Below, piece after piece: positions 36,596-48,549 of a stretch of 64,000 nt of DNA; position 1 is the stretch's first letter, and every line of letters starts with the position of its first letter. The stretch comes from Antedon bifida. Lineage: Eukaryota > Echinodermata > Crinoidea > Comatulida > Antedonidae. The position numbers were made by a program, and so were the translations under genes. Where the stretch lies: contig OY727094.1 in NCBI GenBank assembly GCA_963402885.1, forward strand, positions 31,002,501 through 31,066,500. Direction: 5' to 3'. The notes under the pieces were generated by a model. It had not been told where the DNA came from and made no database searches. It worked only from the letters and a program-made list of their open reading frames with translations.

Positions 36596-38035
36596 ATGCC
36601 CCGTGGAGGAAGAAGCCGTGGCAGATCTGCCTCGCCAATAAGGTCTTTAATGCTTTAATTAGGGCTACTCTATATGCAATTATGTGCTTCGAATTTTAGT
36701 CCGTAGGAATGGTAGTTTGTAGGCAAAAAATGTCAACTAGCCTAGGCCTAGCGTAGGCCTAGCTAGTCTACAGTCAGTCAGTGTACTTCCAGGCCACCAT
36801 GTGACCGTATCCGACCGTACGTAGAGCCTAGGCTAGGCCTACTCTAGCTAGACACTAGGTAGACCTAGGCCTATATAATATTTAAAAGAAAGAACATATA
36901 TTAATTTAATTACTATGAGGGCCTACAAAGACAAAGACGGATAAACAACACACTCCATGAATTTTATTTAAAAAAAAATTATTTTCTGATTATAATATAA
37001 ATTTTTGATATTGATCGTTCAAATAAACTCTGAAACTGTTAATTCATAGGCTTTCAGCTCCACCAAGGACTGTTGCCAGTCCACCAGCGCGTCAACAAAG
37101 ATCACCTGTACCAGTCCAGCAGCAACCATCAATGGTAGGAGCACCTGCTCAGTCCCGTGGACCTGGACTTCTTGGTCAGATGGCAGCTACAGCTGGTGGC
37201 GTAGCAATAGGATCTGCAGTTGTGAGTAAATTTGAGAGAAGTAAACATTTTCATTAGGTTTGGTGCACTGATCAATTTATCCTGTTTTGTCCTACTTTTG
37301 CATATGTCCATGAATAACTATTACAATTCTTTTTCAGGGTCATGCTGTTGGTCATGCCATGGTTGGAGGGAGTGGAGGTCAGTCTCAACCTGATGTGACC
37401 TACCAAGAACAACAACAACCTCAATATCAACAGCAGCCAACGCAGCAACAGAACCAGCAACCGTGTAGCTATGAACTCCAACAATTTCTACACTGTGCAG
37501 AGACCCAACATGACCTAGCGTTATGCGACGGATTTAATGAGGCTTTACGACAATGCAAATTTTCTTTCGGTAAGAACGTTTGATCAGGTATAATTACTTG
37601 AGATTTCAATTTCTGACGACCTAGGGCCCAGGAACATTTGCTTTCTTGTCACACAGTTTTATAAATCCAGACAATGAACAACTCAATATGCGTAGGATGC
37701 AATGAAAGGACGTAAACGCAAAGCAAGCGTGTTGACCAATGACAAGCGACGGTTCGAATAATCCATTGCTTGTGATCTACTCACTTGCATTGTGTTACTG
37801 TACGTCCTTGTGTTGCATCTCTAGTGGGAACCAAGCATTAGCTCCCTAATATCTATTAACTAATTTTCTGGCTAGATATAATACTATAATCCCATCATAT
37901 GACTACTGTACATGTGATTTTAATTATAAACTTGTAGTTTATTTAATCCATTTTTATTAATCTATGAAAACAAACAGATGAGATCCCTCCATATTTTAAT
38001 ATATTAATATCTTTTTTTATTTATCAGGTAAATAA
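36596..38035 (+). CDS. CHCHD2: CHCHD2/CHCHD10-type mitochondrial CX9C protein
   Basis: Exons 36596-36642, 37050-37221, 37338-37569, 38028-38035; 152 residues, against 151 for human CHCHD2. The N-terminus [13 protein letters not shown] is an Arg-rich mitochondrial presequence. Then comes a Pro/Gln linker, a conserved glycine/alanine segment ([20 protein letters not shown]), a Gln-rich stretch (about 96-114), and the twin CX9C fold with Cys 116, 126, 136 and 146. Vertebrate homologues act in the intermembrane space on cristae/MICOS and respiration. A single gene here presumably represents both CHCHD2 and CHCHD10. The last exon adds only G-K-stop. Poly(A) signal AATAAA at 38335-38340. Tail to tail with CRCP, 590 bp apart. 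Confidence 0.93.
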
Positions 38036-38625
38036 CGATGGTTTTACCAGTGATTTCATAGAAGGAATGTCTGAAAGACTGTAACAGACCATCTCAGGAA
38101 AATTTTATGAAATGTAAAACCACTTTAAAATGTGTGTTTATATTAGTAATCAATATGATTGATAATAATAATCTATTAATTCTAATAAGAATTGTGAAGT
38201 GTTGGAATAAGTTAAAATCATAACCTTTGACATCTGCAGTGGTTTCAATTTATTTTAAATGGATTTTATCATTTTTAAAATAGTATTTTATCTCACAATT
38301 GGTGCAATTAGACATTTAACATTATCTTTAATACAATAAAGACATATTTCTTAAAGAATGTTACCAAATAATTGTGTTAGATATACTTGATTGTGCAGAG
38401 TGCTATAAATGTATAATAAAAAATGGTCATATTAAATAAATGTTTTTGTTCATCATCATTTACAAATGTTTGGTTTTCGAAATAGCAAAGCGGGTTAGGC
38501 AAAGTCAGAAACAGTCCCGCTTTCCCTCCCCCCAGGCAACACCAATTCAGCTAAAACGTGTATTCTCGTATCCGCATGTGCACTGTAAATTGCACACTCG
38601 GAAATTCATAATGTCATAGTTCATT
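38036..38625. other. Convergent 3' region between CHCHD2 and CRCP
   Basis: Holds the CHCHD2 3' UTR with AATAAA at 38335 and a second ATAATAAAA near 38415, followed by the short CRCP 3' UTR. No other feature. Confidence 0.5.
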
Positions 38626-40242
38626 TCATTCTGCGTCTTGCTCTACTTCCATTTCCTCCGTTTGTTCTCCTATTAAATGAGTGCTTATCAATTGTAGGAG
38701 TTCTTCTATCTGATCTTCACTTAATCTCTCTTCACTTTCTTCAATCATCTGTGAAATGAAAAATTACTGGTAAGAGTGGGTGGGCGATTAAAGGGTGGTA
38801 GCGCATCAGGGTGGTGTTAGCGTACTGGGTGCAGTGGCACATTACAGGTGGTGAGTAGAGGCAGAGCATTATGAGTTTTGGTGATTTTGATCAGGAGTGG
38901 GTCCGTAGGGTGGCAGGAGGTTGCTATAGAGATTTCGTAACAAAAGACAGGCTTACCAATTGTATTTCTACAGCTGACGTTGGCCTTTGATTCAGTAATT
39001 GCAATTTTTCTGCCCTAAAATAGTAAGAAATGTTAAAAAAAATGCCTCTGATTTATATCTTTATGCATTTCTAAAGCTCTGTCTACACTATCCAACTTTA
39101 TGAGATGAAATAAAAATGTGACATGCCCATATATGGACTCATATCACTACAATATTTGGGCATATCACTACCAAATTTGGGTACATCACACTTTTTTTGT
39201 AAAACTAGTTTGATAATGTAGACAGAACCATAGGTATTTATCATTTATAATGTTGGATTTACATAAGTATTTATTTTTTCAAATAATGTACTTCAATCAA
39301 TTAACTTACTTTGTTAACTTATATGGTCCCAATGCCAGTAAAAAGTTTTTGATAATTTCAGGAGTTTGATCATTACAAGGCGTTTTCTCTAAATACTTGA
39401 TGGTCTACAAAAAATAAATAAAAAATCATTCATTTGGCAGCCAGCCACAAAATAAGTCTTTATTAAAACAAATATTTTGTGAAGAATGGGTCAGAATTAT
39501 ACCTCGTATGATACTGTTGCCAGGTTCTGGTGCATTTTGTTGCCCTTTCTTTTACCATCACCATGCGACTGAAGTTCTTTTAAAAGAGTTAAGACCTGTG
39601 AAGCAGTTATTAATAATTAATATAAATGTGTTGATGAAGGTAAATGAATATTAATTTATTAAATAACACAATTAAAAATATTTAGGTAAAACAAATGTAT
39701 TAATTATACCTACCTCATAATTGCTGAGCATCGCAGAATTTTCATCAACTCTAAAAATGAATATAAGTTTTTCTCGGTTATAAAGTGATTGTTGAAGCAG
39801 TGATACTGAATGATATATTTTTATTTTACACATTTATTGTTTAAAAAATGTGTTATTTCTTGGGGATGACAATAAGAAGAACAATTAATTATCTTATAAT
39901 TGGCCAGTGTATTTTAATTAAAAAATTATTAAAATAGAAAAAAAGATTTAAAATAGATTAAAAGCAATTTATAAATCAAGCAAACATTTCAAATTGCGCT
40001 AAAAAAAACATCTTACGTAATGTAGTAAGTAGGCTATGCCATGCCATTCTATCTAGGTAGGCTGCTGCCTAACTACTACGCCACCCGGCCCGTACGTTTA
40101 GAGGCTAGGTTAGGTAGGCCTAGCCTTGCCTCTACCTGGACCGACCTCGGTACTATATATAAAGAGGGCCCTAGTACTAGTAGTAAAACTACGATTAGTA
40201 TAGTAGACCTTTCTTTATTTTTACACAAACTTACATCTCCAT
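38626..40242 (-). CDS. CRCP: CRCP / RNA polymerase III subunit RPC9
   Basis: Minus-strand exons 40242-40235, 39750-39714, 39595-39503, 39404-39310, 39014-38957, 38748-38626 (TGA), giving 137 residues (human 148). Diagnostic blocks: VDENSAMLSNYEVLTLLKEL near the N-terminus, YLEKTPCNDQTPEIIK, LTKAEKLQLLNQRPTSAVEI and IEESEERLSEDQIEELL, then an acidic tail. RPC9 (yeast Rpc17) pairs with RPC8 as the Pol III stalk used in initiation; CRCP is the same protein named after CGRP-receptor work. The first coding exon contributes only ATGGAGAT, a micro-exon that should be confirmed by cDNA. Confidence 0.93.
39072..39231. mobile_element. AAGCTCTGTC foldback MITE
   Basis: Left TAAAGCTCTGTCTACACTAT, right AGTTTGATAATGTAGACAGA. 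It lies in the CRCP intron between exons 39310 and 39014. Confidence 0.7.
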
Positions 40243-40820
40243 GTCGGTGTTTTTGATTGATCAGCATCAGTTTATTGTTTATGTTTTTGTGCGGTGGTTG
40301 TGGTATGGCATGTGTTGTCATTTCCTAACTAAGAATGGAAGGCACCAAAATACTCTAGGGAAACCAAAATATGAATTATTTTTATTGTTATATATATGTT
40401 AATAAATACCAAAATAGTGTTTGATGAAAATATATAAAACACCATAGTTTAATAAACACAAGTATAGTTGTAGTAGTAACTAATAAAATTGGAATAAATT
40501 TAAATTGTTAAAAAATCAATCGTTTACCTCTGAAATAATAGAACAGTCATAACATGACCCCGACGTGACATTTCCACACGCGCCTCCTCTGCTGTGTTGT
40601 GAGTGAGTACCTGTGTCTCTCTCGGTCGATCGTTTCTTAAACTTTCGGGTAATAAAAGTGAATAAATTGAAATATTAGTAAGTTAGTAAGTGCATTTATT
40701 AATTATAAAGTATATTTAGGTATCCTTTAAAATTTTCATAATCGGGTTTTGCTTGAATACAACCACTAAAGTAGGCCTAAGAAAGCCAACCAAGAGGTGG
40801 GGTGGTGGTATTCAGGTTCC
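40243..40820. promoter_or_regulatory. Shared divergent promoter region of CRCP and CHEK2
   Basis: The start codons of CRCP (minus) and CHEK2 (plus) point away from each other, with 580-900 bp between them. A CG-containing block at 40555-40650 (CGACGTGACATTTCC, CACACGCGCC, TCGGTCGATCG) is the likely core. Transcription starts not determined. Confidence 0.4.
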
Positions 40821-40850
40821 ATGATGAGGTCAGCTAGTGCTGCAGATCAG
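40821..40850 (+). other. Possible upstream coding exon of CHEK2
   Basis: ATGATGAGG... to CAG|GTAGGC encodes MMRSASAADQ. Spliced to an acceptor at 41108-41109 it joins in frame to FLELSVSWSII and then the MSSDPN start, adding 21 residues. An alternative to initiation at 41143; unproven. Confidence 0.35.
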
Positions 40851-41142
40851 GTAGGCTATGCATGGAGATGGGTTGGCTATACACGTGCCTAGCCTACAAT
40901 AAATAAGTGGTTATAAGTGAGTAATTTTTTTAAATAATTAAAAACAAATATATTTATTTGACCTTTTTTGAAGGAAAATAAAAGATGTTTGATCTGGGTT
41001 TTTCCACAACACTCTACTACAGCAATTTAGTAATAAGATTCTTTTGTCGACAAAAATATTCATCATGTTCAAAAAATGATAATAGGCCTATACTACAAAT
41101 GTTTTTTAGTTTCTAGAATTGTCTGTAAGTTGGTCAATAATT

Positions 41143-44100
41143 ATGAGTAGTGACCCCAACACATCCAGTAGTTATAACTCGGCATCAACAGCGGGGGCGG
41201 TCATATCAAGTGCAGAAACCGTACCGACGCAAGATGTGACGGACTGCATTGATGGTGACGCTGAAGAAGAACCTGAACCGATAACTTGGGGGCGCTTGTT
41301 TCCATATAAAGCTGCCTTCAGCGCAGTCAGTAAGTTGTCATTAGGTTCATCTCAACCCTTTGGTCGCAGTAAATTTGATACTGTCCTCTGCTAGTACAAT
41401 GATAATTGATATGTTGGGATAATCGAGAAGTTATGAAAAGTTTATACTGTACACCACAAAACCTTTAAAAAGAAGCCCATTGGTTCCTTTTTTTAGTACT
41501 CTTGGCTGGGCTTCTTTTCAAGTTTGGCTTCTTTTGTATGATATAAACTCTATTACACATACTGCACCACAAGTTATCTGGCATTAAATTACCTTTGATA
41601 TTCCAATAGTATATCTTGAAAAGAAGCCCATACTATTTTGAAGTGGGCTTGATTTTGAGATGGGCATCTTTTCCCAAAGAGGGGGACTTCTTTTCAAAAT
41701 GGGTTTTCATGGTGTTTCACTGTATATAATTTTAATTCCTTTTTTGTTAAAGATTTGTCAGGCACATCATACTCTTTTGGTCGAGATAAATTGTGTGAAG
41801 TTTGTCTCGATACCAGAGGGTGTCGAAAACTAGACTTCTTTCCAACGATCTCAAAGATTCATTTTCAAATCACGAAGGTAAGATAAGTATGGATTCTTAA
41901 ATAATATACTATAATGCAATTTGTTGCAAAAAAGGTTTGTGCTCAAAGGGCTTTCTAACTATATGATGGATTGAGGCATTAATTATTTAAAGTGGGGCTG
42001 GAGAAAATGTAATACATTTTGTATATTGCAAACTGTTTAATGAATAGGATGGTCAGTTCTTTAAAGATACTGTTTTGCGTTTGAAAAACTTGTACATTTT
42101 GTGTTTTTTGCAAAGGATGAATCGAATGCCATTTTCATAGAAGACAAAAGCTCTAATGGAACATTTCTTAATGGACAAAAGATTGGTAGGTATAAAATAA
42201 AGCTTTGTCTAAACTATCCAAAAAATGTGTTGTGCCCATATATGGACATGATGATATCACTACCATATTTGGGCACATGACACTTTTTTTGTCAAACTAG
42301 TTTGATAATGTCGGCAGAGCTTTATTTAGGTAGATTATTAACTAGCCAACAAAGACTGAATTGTGATTGGTGTTAGCAATAAGTACAAAATGCACAATTG
42401 TCACAAAACATGTCCCTTGAAGTTTAGTAATAAATTTATAAGTTGTTTTTCCTCCATGTTTATATATATTTATAAAATCGTAATGATTTTGTATAATAAT
42501 AAATTTGATTTATTTGTAGGAAAATTTAACAAGCGTGTGCTAAAAAATGATGATGTTATAGCTCTCTCAGTGCCCAAGAACAAAGGTACGTATCCTTTCA
42601 TTATCCAAGTGTTATTGTTTGATTCCTCTGGTGTTCAAAAAAGGGTATCAGATGTATTATCTGCAATAGTATTCTGATTATGTATGGTAATCTCCAGGGC
42701 CTTCCAAAAGACTAAATAAATGTGAATAAATGAATGAAATGTATACTTCCTTCAAAATATCCATCGGGAAGAATTAAACCAATGCCTAAACATCCGATTA
42801 GAACACTAACTGCTCTATAAATTTACCATTTATTCAACTCAAAGACAAAACTTTATATCAACATTTACTATCTTTACAATAAAATGTTATCACTTATTTT
42901 ATTTTCCCTAGCGTATGTTTTCATGAATTCCACGCAAGAAACTTTGAATATGCCTGAGGAAATGAAAAAGAAATATACATTATCTACAGTACTGGGCAAG
43001 TATGTTATCCTTTGTATTATCATGATAACTAAACCCAAATAATATATATCAGAAGAATGAGCAATTCATGATTTTTGCATTGGAAAAATTGTAACAGAGA
43101 ATGGACGCCTGCCCTCATGAGGCCGGATGTACAAATTGTATAGAATCTAAGTTAGCTGATACAGTCCTACAGACATACAGGTATCTTTGACCTCTATGTG
43201 ACTTGAATATGTGACATATAAACATGTTGATCGAAGTTAAATAATATTAATAATTATTATTGTTATTATATAAACATGTTGATCGAAGTTAATGTGCCCA
43301 AATATGTTAGCATGGCATCATCGTGTAAATATATGGGTAAATCACATTTGTTTTGTCACATCAAGTTTGATAGTGTAGACAGAGCTTTAGGCCATTTCAG
43401 AGAAATTTTTGTAGGATATAATATATATATGTTATAACATAGCATACACACATATTTAGAAGGTGGCCAAGCCCTAACAGTATGAGTATTGGCCAAGCCC
43501 TAACAGTATGAGTATTGGCCACATGTGAAAGGAGGAAATAGAGTGCAAAGGTTTATATTCTGTACCACAGATCAAAATAAACCACGACGTATGTTATGTT
43601 TTTACTTATTCTTCTGGTATATATTCCTTACCTAGAGAACAAAAAATATTATTTTCTCTTTACCATAATTATACTATCAATTAAACTGGATCACACAAGC
43701 ACAAAATGTCACGTACCTGAGAGTGAAATTTTCGAACTTCATATGAGGATTCTTCATCAGCACTAACTAGTCAGACGGTTTACTGTGTATTGTATACCGA
43801 GAAGTGCTGAGAAAGTCACATGACATTTTCATAGTTACAGTAAATACAATACTGGTTCACATAATTTTTGTTAGGGGAGCATGTGGTCAGGTGAGGCTTG
43901 CATTTGAAAATGAAGGAAGCCAACCAAAACGTGTTGCCGTTAAAATTATTGAAAAGAAGACTTTCAGTATCGGAGGAAGAGTAATTAAAGTAAGTTAAAT
44001 TATTATTATTAGTCTTTATTTGTCTTCTTAGGTATCAGTTTAAAGTATTTAGTATAATAATAATAGTAGTAAACATCATTGTGTAAAGCAGATAGTTTTT

Positions 44101-46642
44101 GCCTCTAATAACTTGGATTTTATTTGTTATTCAGGATATGCAAGATAAAGTTATGGACGAAGTAAATATTTTAAAAGCCTTGAACCATGTAAGTATAAGG
44201 ATTTGTATTAAAGTTCAATTTCAATTAATATATACAGTAATACAGTATACTGTAGAACCTCTAAGGACCCAACAAAGTTTCCCCTGAATTGGCCGTAGTG
44301 TTAAACGTATACAATTGAACCCGTATTAAGGGAAAACATTGAGGACCCAAAATAGTGTCTCCTTAAAGGGCCTTTCACACCTGTTCCGGTCCGGCAAATT
44401 GAACGCCAATGTTTTGTTTTCACGATGCTCCACGCGGCTATGTATAAAGATGTCCTCAACCAAAACTTGACATAACATACAAATTAATTTTTTTTTTATT
44501 TTTTAGCCATGTATTATAAAAATAGAAGAGATGTATGACACGCCAGAAGTGCTATTTATTGTGCTAGAACTCGTAGAGGGCGGTGAATTGTTTGACAGGA
44601 TAACGAGCAGAGGAAGACTAAATGAAGAAGTTTCAAAACTCCTCTTCTTTCAAATGGTTTCAGCTTGTAAATACCTACACGACAAAGGTATCACGCACCG
44701 TGACCTGAAACCCGAAAACATCCTGTTGACCTCCGACGAAGAGTACACGTTGATAAAGGTGACAGATTTTGGTTTGTCAAAATTTGTCGGTGAGAACTCG
44801 TTCATGAAGACTATGTGCGGAACACCGACGTATTTAGCTCCTGAAATATTGAAGACGGCTGGTATGGGAGGATATAGTAAAGCCGTTGATTTGTGGAGTC
44901 TTGGTGTTATCTTATTTATATGGTATGAAGCTATGTTGTTACAGCTTTCTGTATGCTATGTTTTTTTATTTAGTTTTTAAGGATTTCTTATAGTACATAC
45001 ACACATGTTTATCTACATAAATATGTGATTACATTAGAGGTCAGTAAAGACCCAAAAAAGCGTCCCCTGAATAGGTTGTTAAATATTTCCCCTCATTTAT
45101 TGCATTAGAAAGTTTCTAAAAGGGGTTCCAAAGTTTTTGAAATGGATTTTTATTTTCTTGAAAACAATATTTATGGAATCAAACAGGACTCGAACCAAGG
45201 ATTCTTTTATTGCAAAGAAAGCTTGCTAACCGCCAACCTAAACTTTCAGCTTTAACATCAAATATACTTATAAATATTGAACATTTTGACCTGTTTTCAT
45301 AATTGAAAATAGCATACATTCTTCACACAGAATCAATATTCATAATTTACATTTTATTTTTAACAGCTTAGGTGGTTACCCTCCATTCTCTGACCAAATC
45401 AAGACCATGAGTCTTCATGACCAAATCACAAGAGGGAGCTACAACTTCCCAGCTAAATACTGGTCAAAAGTATCACAAGAAGGTATGTTTGATGACCTTT
45501 AACCCTGTATTCATGTCATAAGCAGCCTTATTGGGTCACTGACCCATGCCATAGTAGACAAAGCTTCTGGCAAGGATAGGTAAGCACCAGGTTTGTGCAG
45601 ACTGTCAACTGTGGCTTACGGTAACCAGTGCAGACATTAAATATATCTTTTTTGAATCCGTTGTTGTATTTTTAATTTGGAAACGAGCCTTTTGGCTTAA
45701 AGGGTTATCCCCTGCTTTCCATGTTTAATTTCTCAAGGTTAATGTTTGTATTATTCTATGTATTTATTTTCATTTATATGTATGCTGTTTTATAAACTGT
45801 TCTTGGAAAGCAATAAATATTACTTACTTACATAATTTAACAATTGCATTTTCCAGCAATTGATTTAATAAAGAAACTGATGACAGTGGATCCAAAAAGG
45901 AGAATTACAATTAAACAAGCTATAAACCATCCATGGCTTGATGACAGTAAAATGAGGGCGCATGCTGCCTCCATGATGGGTATACCTTTAAATGGCATGC
46001 CACCACCAAATGTCACACCGGTATGTCTACTTGTCAATTAACAATAAACAACTAGCGATTTACCCGTGCAATGGACGGCACAATCAATAATGAATTGATT
46101 ACCTTTGAGTCACAATTGTGACGTAGAGAATACATGGCCGAAAATTACAGAACATGGCATTTGGTTTTCACAAAAATATATTTAAAAAACAAATAATTTA
46201 TATAATCTATATTACTTGTCTTATTTTTTTTAACTTGTTCAAAATATGTGTTAGAGAATACATATTAGTTAAGAAGAAAATCTTCATTATTATATGAAGT
46301 CTGTTGTTGTTTTTGGAGTTCCTAATTTTGTAATATTATTTATATTTTTGTTTTGAGGAGCCTATTCACTAATAGCTATGCTTTCAATTAGGCTCCTCCA
46401 CTTTATGTTATTAGTAAAGGGAAATGAAAATGAAATGTTCGTTAAAAAATGCTGTTCCAACATAGCTGGATGGCTAAAGGGGAAGTATAAAAGCATTGGT
46501 CCCATAAAAGTAAAATGTTTTGGTGTTATTTATTTTCTAGAAAAAGAGACTTCGAAATGATGAGGAGGATGAGGTCACGGACGTCTGCGCAAAGTTATCA
46601 AGATCGTGTAGTGGCAAGTCGGACTCAACTGACATTGTATAA
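41143..46642 (+). CDS. CHEK2: CHEK2 checkpoint kinase, 11 exons
   Basis: Exons 41143-41329, 41753-41877, 42116-42185, 42520-42585, 42912-42999, 43875-43989, 44135-44188, 44507-44922, 45367-45482, 45857-46020, 46541-46642; 500 residues (human 543). Order: short N-terminus, FHA domain (about 50-155, with SFGRDK at 70-75, SKIHF and SSNGTFLNG), then a Ser/Thr kinase domain (about 173-447). The kinase has glycine loop GKGACGQV (179), VAVK lysine 202, HRDLKPEN (299-306), DFG (322-324) and GTPTYLAPE (340-348). The basic tail [11 protein letters not shown] resembles the human C-terminal nuclear signal region. In vertebrates ATM phosphorylates N-terminal TQ/SQ sites, the FHA domain dimerises the kinase, and it signals to p53 and CDC25. 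Here the N-terminus has a single TQ (T29). CRCP is the divergent neighbour. Confidence 0.96.
42200..42327. mobile_element. AAGCTCTGTC foldback MITE
   Basis: Left TAAAGCTTTGTCTAAACTAT, right TCGGCAGAGCTTTA. Both ends abut TA, suggesting a TA target duplication. It starts only about 15 bp past the CHEK2 exon 42116-42185 donor. Confidence 0.75.
43289..43391. mobile_element. AAGCTCTGTC foldback MITE, left end lost
   Basis: AATGTGCCCAAATATG to GATAGTGTAGACAGAGCTTTA. Just before it, a 23-bp stretch (ATAAACATGTTGATCGAAGT...) is present twice, at about 43219 and 43270. Confidence 0.6.
43466..43522. repeat. Short tandem duplication
   Basis: GGCCAAGCCCTAACAGTATG AGTATT occurs twice in tandem, followed by a partial third unit (GGCCA), in the CHEK2 intron. 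Confidence 0.7.
44250..44372. mobile_element. Repeat with ACTGTAGAACCTCTA end
   Basis: GTAGAACCTCTAAGGACCC with GTTTCCCCTGAATTGG. Related blocks are at about 45036-45085, 46998-47132 and 51355-51420. The copy at 46998-47132 shows both ends (GTAGAACCCCTATTAAAGG and AGTAGAGGTTCTAC), so it is a foldback family. Confidence 0.5.
45183..45240 (-). repeat. tRNA-like SINE head
   Basis: The minus strand has GGCGGTTAGCAAGC and B box GGTTCGAGTCC. It lies in the CHEK2 intron. Confidence 0.4.
45655..45834 (+). repeat. Possible retrotransposon 3' end
   Basis: CGAGCCTTTTGGCTTAAAGG, a T-rich stretch, then GCAATAAATATTACTTACTTAC ending in a short TTAC repeat. This form is typical of 3' ends of non-LTR elements. 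It ends just before CHEK2 exon 45857-46020. No coding part seen. Confidence 0.3.
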
Positions 46643-46997
46643 TACCTTATGTTATATGTTTGCTATTTTATATCCTGTGCTTTGCTTGGCTGATGCGTCG
46701 AATGAACTTTTAAAATACTTTTGTTTGTAAAATTCATTTTTTTCGTTGTGAAGATCTTGCATTGGTCTTGTTGCATGTTAGCACATCCATTAACCAGATC
46801 TTACCAAGTATCGGTGCATGGCAGATTAATTTTGTCAGTCTAGCCATGTGGAATGACTTTCAGACTCGGTAGCAAATGTTTGCATTACCAGTTATGTACC
46901 TTCATTTTGATTTTGCATATACCAATGTAATAATTCATACGCATGATGAATGCAAATTTGTGTATCCCTCCTTCCTATATCCCACATTCTTTCCTAC

Positions 46998-47132
46998 TAT
47001 AGTAGAACCCCTATTAAAGGAGGACACCTTCAGGACCAATCAAGTGTCCCCTGAATAGTGGTTCATTTTAGTGTCCCTTGTTAGTTGTTTCACAGGAGGT
47101 GCCTTTTAAAGAGTAGAGGTTCTACTGTGTGT
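46998..47132. mobile_element. Foldback element, GTAGAACCYCTA ends
   Basis: Left TAGTAGAACCCCTATTAAAG, right AGTAGAGGTTCTACTGTG, with GTGTCCCCTGAATAG inside. The most complete copy of its family here. Confidence 0.6.
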
Positions 47133-47987
47133 AATGTGTCTATCTTTGGGAGTATTGACTGCAATTAGATTATTAAAACTTTATTTTTAACTTTTGCAGG
47201 AGGAATGCGAATAGGTAGGAAGTGAAATACTATACAGGTAAACTCCCCTACCATTTTTGTTTAAATATTAATTTGTGCATGAGAGTAACTTGTTTAAAAA
47301 ATGACTTTTTTTGGTTATAATCTGACCTTCATTTAACAAGGTGTTATTGGAGGAGTGGACCAGAACCTGTACCCACATGGATATATTGTGTATTAAGTTG
47401 CTGACGTTGGAAAACAGTTGCTTCGCTTGTGTTTTTATTTTATTCTGGTACTCCAGAATAGATTTGCGTTTTTTGTATTTTACAATTGTGCTTTTATCTG
47501 GTTTTCAGTCCTGTGGCCACACTGCTATGCAATCTTTGCTTGATTAGTATTTCCTTGGAGGAATTACATGGTGTTACAACAATTTATTCTGATTAATTTA
47601 CTGAAATATGATACCCCATTGATGTGACACTTTCCTGGGAAGCAAAAACCATGGGCAATATATGTTGACAATACAGTCTATTCAGAGAACAACCTCTTCT
47701 AACAGGACATTTTGTTTTGTACTGAAGTGTCTTAGAGGCTCTACAGAATTTATAATTTGTAGAATTTGTGTAATATCTGTACAATGAAAGCTATTTACTG
47801 CCATTTCAGACAAGAAATGTCTTGTTTGCAATCAATCATGTTCAGTCAGGGTCAATATAAATTATCATAAAAATAATGGATAGGAAAAATATAATATATA
47901 AGACTTTAATATTCATAATCTGCTTTAATGCTGCATTCACACTGAAATTTCTTTGAACAAAAATAACGCACAGTTGGTTCATTGTAC

Positions 47988-48197
47988 CAAGGCAATCTAA
48001 CAACAGGATGCTGAGATCAAAGGGTTTATCTGTGGCTGTGACAAGATCTGTTCCACGCCCCTTAACAGACACTGCATGCCGTGGAGAATATGTACATAGT
48101 ACAGTACTGTTGGTATTTGTCGCAGCCAGGCATAAGATCAAAGGACTGTTACTATCTTGGCAAGGCGAACTCAGTGTCCTGTTGTTAGATTGCCTTG
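47988..48197. mobile_element. 210-bp MITE with 7-bp target duplication
   Basis: Inverted ends CAAGGCAATCTAACAACAGG and CCTGTTGTTAGATTGCCTTG are perfect. The 7 bp ATTGTAC are directly repeated outside (47981-47987 and 48198-48204). A minus-strand frame over this element is fortuitous. Confidence 0.85.
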
Positions 48198-48367
48198 ATT
48201 GTACTATGTGTTTTTATCAAGTGTGAACAGGACTATTTATGTTTTATTTTGCCATGGTTTTGATTGAACCTGCCATTTTTAGAGTAATTAGGGTTGCAGG
48301 TTTAAATAGAACAGGGTGATGCAGTCAAAATGTTGTGTGACGGCTCTTGCTACAGACAGTTATAGAT

Positions 48368-48549
48368 ACAGTCCACTCTCCCAATACCGGACATCCTTGG
48401 GCTGCAGGTTGGCCTAATATGTTTAGTTTTCTAAAAATATACATTATTTTCAAAGTACTTTCAATGGTAGAAAATAATCACACCTTTTGGGCCTGTTTTT
48501 TTGGTGAGTTTCCATTTTTCAGAGTGTCTGGTATTGTAAGAGTGGACTC
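48368..48549. mobile_element. 182-bp foldback element, AGTCCACTCT ends
   Basis: ACAGTCCACTCTCCCAATAC CGGACA on the left versus TGTCTGGTATTGTAAGAGTGGACT on the right (inverted with a few mismatches). Confidence 0.7.

Noticed and set aside
41399-41700. Possible extra CHEK2 exon (AAAAGAAGCCC repeats)
   Set aside because: It is a set of imperfect GGGCTTCTTTTCAA repeats in the intron; no phase-compatible exon is needed between 41329 and 41753.
47842-48226. 99- and 72-codon frames on opposite strands
   Set aside because: They fall on the inverted ends of the MITE at 47988-48197.
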